A DNA stretch of 64,000 bases from Streptomyces sp. S465. Lineage in GTDB: Bacteria > Actinomycetota > Actinomycetes > Streptomycetales > Streptomycetaceae. The notes beneath the pieces were generated by a model, which did no database searches, had not been told where the DNA came from, and worked only from the letters and a program-made list of their open reading frames with translations. Position numbers and translations under genes: made by a program. Positions 42,801 through 50,082 of this stretch are shown here, piece by piece (positions within the stretch are counted from its first letter, which is position 1; every line of letters starts with the position of its first letter). The stretch lies in assembly GCF_026898115.1 (NCBI RefSeq), contig NZ_CP114036.1, positions 9,356,001-9,420,000 on the forward strand, given 5' to 3'.

Positions 42801-45800
42801 CCTGCGCGTCCACGCCCGCCCCTCGGAGGGTGGCGCGTGGACCCGGTACGCCCACGGCACCCTCAGCCCGACGCCGGCCGTACCACCCCCGGCCGTACCG
42901 CCCCCGGCCGCGGACGGCGCGTGCACCGTGGACGGCGACGACGCGGAGCGCTACATCCTCCACCCTGGGCTGCTGTCCGCCGCGATCGGCCACCGGCCCG
43001 TGCTCCGCTGGCGGGGCGTGCGCGTCTACACCGCGGGCGCGGACGCGGCACGCGTCGCACCCGCCCCGCCCGGCGGGCCCGGCCTGCTGCTCACCGACGC
43101 GGCCGGGCGAGTGATCGCCGCCGCGGACGAGGTCACCTACGGCGATCCACCCCCGGTGCTCCCGGCGGACGGCCTCCACCGGCTCGTGTGGACCCCGTTG
43201 GTCCTGCCCGCCGCCGAAGGGCCCGTCCCGCCGGGTACGCACGTGGCTGCCACGGATCCGCTGCACCGCGTGCTCGACGTGGCCCAGCGCAGTCTCGCCG
43301 ACGGGCCCCCCGGCACCCCCCTCGCCGTTGTCACCCGCGGCGCGGTGGCGGTGGACGGGCAGGCGCCGTCCGACGCGGCCCCCGTCTGGGGCCTGCTGCG
43401 CTCCGCCCAGTCCGAGCACCCCGGCCGGTTCCTGCTGGTCGACGTGGACGAGTCCGCCACCGAGGTCCCGCCGTCGCTCCTGGCCGCCGTCGCCGCCTCC
43501 GGCGAGCCGCAGGTGGCCGTGCGCGGCAGCCGGGTCCTGGTGCCCCGGCTCGCCCCCGCCGCGGCGCCCACCGGGACGCCGCACTGGCCCACCGACGGCA
43601 CCGTGCTGATCACCGGTGGCACCGGCGCGCTGGGCGCCGAGGTGGCCCGCCACCTGGCGGCCCGGCACGGCGTACGGCACCTGACGCTGACCAGCCGCAG
43701 CGGCCTGCGCGCCGCCGGCGCCGCGTCCCTGGTCGAGGAACTGGCCGCGCTGGGCGCCCACGCCACCGTCGAAACCTGCGACGTCGGCGACCGGGCGGCA
43801 CTCGCCGCCGTCCTGGAGCGGATACCCGCCGACCGGCCGCTGCGCGCGGTCGTGCACGCAGCCGGCGTCCTGGACGACGGTGCGTTCACCGCGCTCACCC
43901 CGCAGCGCCTGGAGACGGTCCTGCGCCCCAAGGCCGACGCGGCCCGGCACCTGGACGAGCTGACACGCGGTCACGACCTCACCGCGTTCGTGCTCTTCTC
44001 CTCCGTCGCCGGGACCTTCGGCGGCCCCGGGCAGGCCAACTACGCCGCCGCCAACACCGCGCTCGACGCCCTCGCCCAGCGCCGGGCCGCCGCCGGGCTG
44101 CCTGCCGTCTCGGTGGCGTGGGGGCCGTGGACGGTGGCGGACGGGGGCATGTCGGCGGCGGCCGACCTGCGCAGGGTCGCCAGGGAAGGCTTCAGGACGA
44201 TCTCCGCCGAGCACGGCATGGCCATGCTGGACGCCGCGGTCGCCGCCGCGGCCCCCCTGGTGGTGGCCTGCCCGATCGACCTGGACACGGTCCGCGGGCA
44301 GGTTCCGGTCCCGCCCCTGCTGCGCGGACTGGCCCGCCGCGGCGCCCGCCACCCGGCGGGGGAGTCGGCATCACCCATGGCGCTCGCCGACGAACTGGCC
44401 GCCCTGCCGCCCGCCGAGCGCCGGGCGCGCGTCCTGCACCTGGTACGGGCCCGGACCGCCCACCTCCTGGGCCTGACCGGCCCGGACGCCGTGCGCGCCG
44501 ACGCGTCCTTCCCCGAGCTGGGCTTCGACTCGCTCAGCTCCGTCCAGCTGCGCAACCAGCTCGACGCCGCCTCCGGGCTACGGCTGCCACCCGGCCTGAT
44601 CTTCGACCACCCGACCCCGCGGTCCGTCGCCGACCGGCTGCTGCGCGACCTCCAGCCCGCCGCACCCGACGGCGAAGCACCCGCCGGCGGAGGCCGGACG
44701 ACGGACGACTTCGCCGCCGACACGGTCCTCCCCGACGACATCCGGCCCGCCACCACCACCGTCGAGGCCGTGGCCGACCCCGGCGAGGTCCTGCTCACCG
44801 GCGCCACCGGCTTCGTCGGCGCGTTCCTGCTGCGCGACCTGATGCGTACCACCCGCGCCAGAGTGCGCTGCCTGGTCCGCGGCACCGACCGGGACGACGC
44901 ACTGCGCCGTCTGGCGGACAACATGCGCTGGTACGAGGTGTGGGACGAGGTCGACACCGGCCGCCTCGACGTGGTCGTCGGCGACCTCGCCAGGGACCGG
45001 CTGGGCCTGACGGCGGAACAGTTCGACGACCTTGCCCGGTCGGTCGATCTGATCCTCCACGCGGGCGCCCACGTCAACTGGCTCCAGCCGTACGCCCAGC
45101 TGAAGGCCGCCAACGTCGGGGGCACCGCGGAACTGCTGCGCCTCGCGGCCCGCCACCGCACCGTCCCGCTGCACCACATCTCCACCACCGGCGTGTTCGC
45201 CCGGCCGGTCACCCCCGGCGTTCCGCTGCGCCCCGACGACCCGACCGGGCCGCCCGAGGAGCTGCGGACCGGCTACACCCAGAGCAAGTGGGTGGCCGAG
45301 CAACTGCTCGGCCAGGCCCGCGAACGGGGGCTGCCGGTCACCGTCCACCGGGTCGACCTGGTCTCCGGCGACCAGCGGCGCGGCGCCTGCCAGACCCGCG
45401 ACTTCGTGTGGCTGAGCGTCAAGGGCATGGTGCAGGCCCGCGCCGTCCCCGCCGGCCTCGGCGGCAGTTTCCACCTCGTGCCGGTGGACTACGTCAGCGC
45501 CGCCGTGCTCGCCCTGGCCCGGCGGCCCGACACCGCGGGCCGCACCTTCCACCTGTCCGGCCGGACCCCGGTCGGCTTCGCCGACATCGTGGCGCACCTG
45601 CGGTCCTTCGGCCACGAGCTGACCGAGCTCGACCGCGCGGCCTGGCACGACAAGATCGTCGCCGACCGCGGCAACGCGCTGCTGCCCCTGCTCGAATCGT
45701 TCGAGGCCGTCTCCGGCCCCGGCGCCACCGACGTGTACCTCGCCATGGACAGCTCCGCCACCGACGCGGCGCTCGCGGACACCGGCATCGTCCGGCCCGA

Positions 45801-45867
45801 GCCCACCCGGGAGCTGTTCCGCCAGTACGACGAGTTCTTCACCCGCACCGGCTACTTCCCCCGGTGA
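39871..45867 (+). CDS. Modular type I polyketide synthase B: one extension module with terminal thioester reductase
   Basis: A 1998-residue synthase starting 5 bases after A, with GGAG in the end of A as ribosome site. Order: N-terminal docking helix (EQKLAAYLKRVTEELRRTRD, 5-36), KS (DTACSSS; 34-453), malonyl AT (HAFH; 554-856), degenerate DH (897-1093; catalytic HxxxGxxxxP segment missing, HPGLLS in place of HPxLLD), KR (GGTGALG, LDD, QANYAAAN; 1243-1420), ACP (GFDSLSSVQL; 1520-1590), thioester reductase (GATGFVGAFLLR nucleotide site, GYTQSKWVAE catalytic Tyr/Lys; 1637-1996). There is no thioesterase. The reductase should release the chain as an aldehyde, or an alcohol after two rounds. It forms an operon with A and is followed 56 bases later by the ammonia-lyase. 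Confidence 0.95.
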   Translation: MPTPNEQKLAAYLKRVTEELRRTRDRLAERESGDDDPIAVVSMACRYPGGVRTPEDLWRLVRDGGDAIGDFPDDRGWDLADLAARCDTTRGGFLDGAGDFDAALFGMTPREALATDPQQRLLLEVAWEAVERAGIDPAALRATPTGVFAGFAGQTYTDMDTGPDELRGYLLAGSAASVASGRVAYTLGLHGPAITVDTACSSSLVALHLAAQALRNGDCTLALVGGVTVMSAPGAWIEFSRQQGLAVDGRCKSYGAGADGTGWSEGVGVLLVEKLSDARRLGHPVVGVVRGSALNQDGASNGLTAPSGPAQERVIRAAWADAGISGADVDVVEGHGTGTRLGDPIEAQALLATYGRDRGDRGPLWLGSLKSNIGHTSAAAGVGGVIKMLLALRYGAVPRTLHADEPTTVVDWAAGAVRLAVHEQPWPHVPGRVRRAGVSSFGISGTNAHVIIEEPPAADAGPAPVVETPHTAVLPLAVTAATPGGLRNQLHRLRDHLTAVPDGALTDVAYSLATTRAVLPYRAVVSGRSTADLLPGLTAAAGDAPEPAARRRRVGVVFSGQGAQWAGMGSGLSAAFPLFARVFADVCGRFSPELAEAVATGEGLDRTTFAQPALFAYQVALFRLVESWGVRPSVVAGHSVGEIAAAHVAGVLSLDDAVALVGERARLMQELPAGGVMVAVAASEERVRALLTEEVAVAAVNGPESVVVSGAEAAVEAVVAGLGDVRHRRLRVSHAFHSPLMDPMLDAFGAVVRELRLAAPAVPLVSGVTGRMAGPEEVTDPGYWVRHVREPVRFADAAAAMSAAGVDTFVEVGPDAVLTGMLADLPVPVAVALGRRGGDEAAVAVTGLGRLFAAGVPVDWEGFFADRGARPADLPTYAFDHRRYWQAARRGADRSATGHPLLTSAVEDPEGGRVTLTGRLTGAGTPATVWVEAALRAADEVDCTTVETLAVDAVPPARGGLQLQVTVAAPGADGRRDLRVHARPSEGGAWTRYAHGTLSPTPAVPPPAVPPPAADGACTVDGDDAERYILHPGLLSAAIGHRPVLRWRGVRVYTAGADAARVAPAPPGGPGLLLTDAAGRVIAAADEVTYGDPPPVLPADGLHRLVWTPLVLPAAEGPVPPGTHVAATDPLHRVLDVAQRSLADGPPGTPLAVVTRGAVAVDGQAPSDAAPVWGLLRSAQSEHPGRFLLVDVDESATEVPPSLLAAVAASGEPQVAVRGSRVLVPRLAPAAAPTGTPHWPTDGTVLITGGTGALGAEVARHLAARHGVRHLTLTSRSGLRAAGAASLVEELAALGAHATVETCDVGDRAALAAVLERIPADRPLRAVVHAAGVLDDGAFTALTPQRLETVLRPKADAARHLDELTRGHDLTAFVLFSSVAGTFGGPGQANYAAANTALDALAQRRAAAGLPAVSVAWGPWTVADGGMSAAADLRRVAREGFRTISAEHGMAMLDAAVAAAAPLVVACPIDLDTVRGQVPVPPLLRGLARRGARHPAGESASPMALADELAALPPAERRARVLHLVRARTAHLLGLTGPDAVRADASFPELGFDSLSSVQLRNQLDAASGLRLPPGLIFDHPTPRSVADRLLRDLQPAAPDGEAPAGGGRTTDDFAADTVLPDDIRPATTTVEAVADPGEVLLTGATGFVGAFLLRDLMRTTRARVRCLVRGTDRDDALRRLADNMRWYEVWDEVDTGRLDVVVGDLARDRLGLTAEQFDDLARSVDLILHAGAHVNWLQPYAQLKAANVGGTAELLRLAARHRTVPLHHISTTGVFARPVTPGVPLRPDDPTGPPEELRTGYTQSKWVAEQLLGQARERGLPVTVHRVDLVSGDQRRGACQTRDFVWLSVKGMVQARAVPAGLGGSFHLVPVDYVSAAVLALARRPDTAGRTFHLSGRTPVGFADIVAHLRSFGHELTELDRAAWHDKIVADRGNALLPLLESFEAVSGPGATDVYLAMDSSATDAALADTGIVRPEPTRELFRQYDEFFTRTGYFPR
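40651..40998 (+). repeat. KS block nearly identical to 37577-37924
   Basis: Partner of the synthase A module 2 ketosynthase block: 348 bases with three visible differences. Confidence 0.85.
41698..42115 (+). repeat. AT block nearly identical to 38618-39035
   Basis: Partner of the synthase A module 2 acyltransferase block: 418 bases with about four visible differences. It contains the HAFH malonyl motif, so both modules share substrate choice. Confidence 0.85.
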
Positions 45868-45923
45868 TCCCTTCCACTTCCCCGGTGCAACCGGCTGCTT
45901 CCCGCAGTAGGAGATGACAGACC

Positions 45924-47564
45924 ATGCTCACACCCACCCGACGGCGGACCGGACTGCGCGATGTGTCCCTCGACGGACACGACCTCGCCGTCGAGGACAT
46001 CGTCACCCTCGCCCGGCGCCCGGGCACCCGGACCGTCGCCCTGTCCCCCGAGGCGGCCGCGCGGATCGCGGCGTCCAACGCGATGAAGCACACCCTGATC
46101 GAAGCCGGCACCCCGATCTACGGGGTGACCTCCGGATTCGGCGACAGCAGCGCCCGGCAGATATCCCAGCGCAAGACCGACCACCTCCAGGACAACCTGG
46201 TCCGCTTCCTGTCCGCGGGCACCGGCCCGCTGGCCCAGGACGACGTCGTACGGGCCACCATGGCGGTCCGCGCCAACTGCCTCGCCCGCGGTGTCTCCGG
46301 AGTGAGGCCCGAGCTGATCACCGCGCTGATCGACATGCTCAACGCGGACATCCTGCCCCGTATCCCGGAGCGTGGCTCGGTCGGCGCCAGCGGCGACCTG
46401 GTGCCGCTGAGCTACCTCGCCGCCGCCCTGACCGGGCGCGGCACGGTGCGGCACGCGGGCGAGGACAAGCCCGCGGCACAGGCCCTCGCCGAGTGCGGCC
46501 TGACCCCGGTGACCCTGGAGGCCAAGGAGGGCCTCGCCCTGGTCAACGGGACCTCCTTCATGTCCGGCTTCGCCGTCCTCGCGCTGCACGACGCCCGGGA
46601 GCTGGCCTTCGCCGCCGACCTGTGCACCGCGCTGACCAGCCAGGTGCTGCTCGGCAACCCCTCGCACTTCGCCCCCTTCCTGTTCGAGGCCAAGCCGCAC
46701 GACGGCATGGTCGCCAGTGCCGCCGCCATCCGGGCGATGCTCACCGGCGACACCATGCCCGACCCGCTGCTGCGCAGGCCCGACGGCGACTTCGGCGAGC
46801 TGGAACGCCCCATCCAGGACCACTACTCGGTACGCTGCGCCCCGCATGTCACCGGCGTCCTGCGCGACACCGCCGACTGGGCGCACCGGTGGCTGACCGT
46901 CGAGGTCAATTCCGCCAACGACAACCCCCTGTTCGACGTGGCCGCCGGCACCGTGCGCAACGGCGGCAACTTCTACGGCGGCCACGTCGCCCAGGCCATG
47001 GACGCACTGAAGACCGCCGTCGCCAGTGTCGGCGACCTGCTGGACCGGCAGCTGGAACTGATCGTCGACGAGAAGTTCAACAACGGCCTCACGCCCAACC
47101 TCATCCCGCGGCTGGGTCCCGACGCGTTCGAGGCCGGCCTGTTCCACGGGTTCAAGGGCATGCAGATCACCGCCTCGTCGCTGGCCGCGGAAGCCTTGAA
47201 GTGGACCATGCCGGCCGCCTCGTTCTCCCGCTCGACGGAGGCGCACAACCAGGACAAGGTGAGCATGGGCACCATCGCCGCCCGTGACGCCCGCTCGGTC
47301 GTCGAACTGGTCCAGCGCGTCGCGGCCGCCCACCTCATCGCCCTGTGCCAGGCGGCCGACCTGCGCGGCCTGGACGTCCTCAGCGCGCCGACCCGTACGG
47401 CGTACGACGCGGTGCGCGGCCTCAGCGCGTTCCTGGACCGCGACCGGCCGCTGGACACCGACATCGAACGCGTCGCCACGCTGATCGCCTCCGGCGAGCT
47501 GCGTACACGGGTCGAGCTCGACCTTCAGAAGCGGGGCGCGGAGACCGGCGAGGCGGCCCGGTGA
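45924..47564 (+). CDS. MIO-type aromatic amino acid ammonia-lyase (phenylalanine-type likely)
   Basis: A 546-residue lyase whose GSVGASGDLVPLSYLA holds the Ala-Ser-Gly triad that forms the MIO electrophile. IYGVTSGFGDSS is the N-terminal Tyr loop; NGTSFMSGFAVLAL, VEVNSANDNPLFD and GLTPNLIPRLG are further active-site segments. The residues that set substrate choice read VRFLSAG; Phe-Leu at this place is typical of phenylalanine lyases, versus His-Leu for tyrosine and Ser-His for histidine. The expected reaction is L-Phe to trans-cinnamate plus ammonia. A 2,3-aminomutase giving a beta-amino acid uses the same fold and cannot be excluded. TAGGAG precedes the ATG. It overlaps the CoA ligase gene (GTGA). 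Confidence 0.88.
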   Translation: MLTPTRRRTGLRDVSLDGHDLAVEDIVTLARRPGTRTVALSPEAAARIAASNAMKHTLIEAGTPIYGVTSGFGDSSARQISQRKTDHLQDNLVRFLSAGTGPLAQDDVVRATMAVRANCLARGVSGVRPELITALIDMLNADILPRIPERGSVGASGDLVPLSYLAAALTGRGTVRHAGEDKPAAQALAECGLTPVTLEAKEGLALVNGTSFMSGFAVLALHDARELAFAADLCTALTSQVLLGNPSHFAPFLFEAKPHDGMVASAAAIRAMLTGDTMPDPLLRRPDGDFGELERPIQDHYSVRCAPHVTGVLRDTADWAHRWLTVEVNSANDNPLFDVAAGTVRNGGNFYGGHVAQAMDALKTAVASVGDLLDRQLELIVDEKFNNGLTPNLIPRLGPDAFEAGLFHGFKGMQITASSLAAEALKWTMPAASFSRSTEAHNQDKVSMGTIAARDARSVVELVQRVAAAHLIALCQAADLRGLDVLSAPTRTAYDAVRGLSAFLDRDRPLDTDIERVATLIASGELRTRVELDLQKRGAETGEAAR

Positions 47565-49405
47565 ACGCGCCCGTGGCGCCGTACGCAGAGGTGTCCTGCG
47601 AGGAACGCCCCGACGGCAGCCGGATCCTGCGTGTCGGCGAGGGGCTGAAGGACCATCCGCCCACGCTCGCCCACGCGCTGCGCCACTGGGCCGCCGCCGA
47701 GCCGGACCGGGTCCTCGCGGCCGAGCGCGACGGCGAGGGCTGGCGCACCCTGACCTATGGCGCCGCCGCCGAGGCCGCCGCCGCCCTCGGCCAGGCGTAC
47801 CTGGACCGGGGGTGCGGCCCCGGTGCCCCGGTCCTGCTGCTGTCCGGCAACTCCCTGGACCACCTGCTGCTGACCCTCGCCTGCCACCTCACCGGCGTAC
47901 CGGCCGCACCGGTCAGCGTGGCCTACTCGCTGCGCAGCACCGACCTGGCACGGCTGCGCTCGCTCGCCGCCCTGGTCCGCCCCGGGGCGGTGTACGCCGA
48001 GGACGGCGAGCTCTTCCGCCGCGCCCTGGTGGCGGCCGCCGACGCGGCCGGCACCTCGCCCGCGACCCTCGTCTCGCGGCGGCCGGGTGCGGGGGATGTG
48101 ACCGTCGACGCCCTGCGTCGCACCGCCGTCACCGGCGCGGTGCGGCGCGCGCAGGACGCGCTGACGCCGGACACCGTCGCGAAGATCCTGTTCACCTCGG
48201 GCTCCACGGGCACCCCCAAGGGAGTGCTCAACACCCACCGGATGCTGTGCGCCAACCAGCAGATGCTCCGGCAGATCTGGCCGTTCCTGGCCGACGAGCC
48301 GCCCGTACTGACCGACTGGCTGCCGTGGAGCCACACCTTCGGCGGCAACCACAACCTGAACCTGGCGCTGTGCAACGGCGGCAGCCTCTTCATCGACGAC
48401 GGGACACCGCTGCCCGACGCGTTCCCCCGCACCCTCGACGCGCTGCGCCGGATGCCGCCCACCGTCGTCGTCAACGTACCGGCCGGATATACCCAGCTCG
48501 CCCAGGCGCTGGAGAGCGACCCCGGCCTCGCCCGGCGCGTGCTGTCGCGCGCGCGGATCATCCTCTACGCCGGGGCCGACCTGCCGGACGCGCTGCGGCG
48601 GCGGCTGCGGGCCGTCGCCCGTGCGGCGACCGGCCGCGACATCCCCGTGGTGTCCTCGTGGGGCGCCACCGAGACCGGGCCCGCGGCGACCTCCACCTGG
48701 GGCGGGGTGCGCGACGGCATCGGCATTCCGCTGCCCGGCGTGGAGCTGAAGCTCGCCCCGGCCGGCGGCCGGGCCGAGATCCGGGTACGCGGCGCCTCGG
48801 TCACCCCCGCCTACCTGGGCGCCGAGGTCTCCGACGCGCTCGACGAGGACGGCTACTACCGCACCGGCGACGCGGCCCGGCTGCTCGACCCCGGCGGCGA
48901 CGCCCGCCGCGGGATCGCCTTCGACGGTCGGATAGCCGAGGACTTCAAGCTCGCCACCGGCACCTGGGTCGCCGCCGGCCGGCTGCGCAACGCGCTGCTG
49001 TCGGCCGCCGGGGTGCTTTCCGACGCCGTCCTCGTCGGCGGCGACCGGCCCTATGTCGCCGCCATCGCCTGGCCGGCGCTGGGCCGGGCCAACGAACTGC
49101 TCGGCACCGACGCCGCCGACACCGCGGAACTGCTCGGCGACGACGGCCTGCGCGACCACCTCGCCGCCGCCCTGGCCGCGCTCAACGCGGGCAAGGGCGC
49201 CGCCTCGAGCGTCGCCCGGCTGGCCCTGGTGGCCGAGCCGCCGAGCATCGACAACGGCGAGATCACCGACAAGGGCTACCTCAACCAGCGCGCCGTGGCC
49301 GAGCGCCGCGCCGAGGTGGTCGACCTGCTCTACGCCGAGCCCCCGGACCCGGCGCGCGTGGTCACCGCGGGGGACCGGCCGGGTGCGGCGGCGTCCGGTC
49401 GGTGA
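47561..49405 (+). CDS. Acyl-CoA synthetase, feruloyl/cinnamoyl-CoA synthetase-like
   Basis: A 614-residue ANL-superfamily adenylate-forming enzyme. LFTSGSTGTPKGVLNTH is the ATP P-loop (A3), SSWGATETGPAA is A5, and DEDGYYRTGDAARL is A7. The stretch LPWSHTFGGNHNLNLALCNG and the C-terminal DNGEITDKGYLNQRA are characteristic of the feruloyl-CoA synthetase branch. It would convert an aryl-acrylic acid to its CoA ester. Its GTG start overlaps the lyase stop, so lyase and ligase are coupled and probably make cinnamoyl-CoA from phenylalanine. It is the last gene of the synthase A-B-lyase-ligase operon. Confidence 0.9.
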   Translation: MNAPVAPYAEVSCEERPDGSRILRVGEGLKDHPPTLAHALRHWAAAEPDRVLAAERDGEGWRTLTYGAAAEAAAALGQAYLDRGCGPGAPVLLLSGNSLDHLLLTLACHLTGVPAAPVSVAYSLRSTDLARLRSLAALVRPGAVYAEDGELFRRALVAAADAAGTSPATLVSRRPGAGDVTVDALRRTAVTGAVRRAQDALTPDTVAKILFTSGSTGTPKGVLNTHRMLCANQQMLRQIWPFLADEPPVLTDWLPWSHTFGGNHNLNLALCNGGSLFIDDGTPLPDAFPRTLDALRRMPPTVVVNVPAGYTQLAQALESDPGLARRVLSRARIILYAGADLPDALRRRLRAVARAATGRDIPVVSSWGATETGPAATSTWGGVRDGIGIPLPGVELKLAPAGGRAEIRVRGASVTPAYLGAEVSDALDEDGYYRTGDAARLLDPGGDARRGIAFDGRIAEDFKLATGTWVAAGRLRNALLSAAGVLSDAVLVGGDRPYVAAIAWPALGRANELLGTDAADTAELLGDDGLRDHLAAALAALNAGKGAASSVARLALVAEPPSIDNGEITDKGYLNQRAVAERRAEVVDLLYAEPPDPARVVTAGDRPGAAASGR

Positions 49406-49446
49406 GCCGGGCTCGGGGGGTGCTGTGCGGAGGTGGCCGGTCTGCT

Positions 49447-49764
49447 GTGCCGCAGTGGGCGGTCACCGTCCGGCGCCGGCCGGGAACAGTGGCGTCCCCT
49501 CCGTGAGTGCGGCCCTGGGCTCCGGACCGGGCCCCGTCCGGGCCGCGTCGCGCAGCCGCTGTACCACGGAGCCCAGCCGCAGCAGTTCGGGCGCCACCGG
49601 GCGGAGCGATCCGCCCGGTGTCCGGGAGCGGCCCTCCCAGCGTGCCACGGCGGCATGCTTGGCGGCCCGCTGGGCCTGTGGGAGCCGTGCGTAGGCCACC
49701 TCGCGCAGCAGCGGCTGCCGGAAGGTGAAGCTGCCGGTGGTGCCGGCGTCCGCGGGAGCGGCCG
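49447..49764. repeat. 318-base tandem duplication, outer copy (non-coding)
   Basis: An almost perfect copy of 49765-50082, adjacent in direct orientation, with about three base differences. On the minus strand it repeats roughly the last 100 codons of the large SARP gene, including the stop, so it lies just downstream of the true stop as an untranslated fragment. The length is a multiple of three; only one stop codon keeps it out of the protein. Confidence 0.92.
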
Positions 49765-50082
49765 GTGCCGCAGTGGGCGGTCACCGTCCGGCGCCGGCCG
49801 GGAATAGCGGCGTCCCCTCCGTGAGTGCGGCCCTGGGCTCCGGGCCGGGCCCCGTCCGGGCCGCGTCGCGCAGCCGCTGTACCACGGAGCCCAGCCGCAG
49901 CAGTTCGGGCGCCACCGGGCGGAGCGATCCGCCCGGTGTCCGGGAGCGGCCCTCCCAGCGTGCCACGGCGGCATGCTTGGCGGCCCGCTGGGCCTGTGGG
50001 AGCCGTGCGTAGGCCACCTCGCGCAGCAGCGGCTGCCGGAAGGTGAAGCTGCCGGTGGTGCCGGCGTCCGCGGGAGCGGCCA
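49765..50082. repeat. 318-base tandem duplication, copy inside the SARP gene
   Basis: This unit encodes the C-terminal end of the SARP-ATPase (from about residue 837) and its stop codon at 49781-49783. The copies abut without spacer, typical of unequal crossing-over or replication slippage. Confidence 0.92.
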
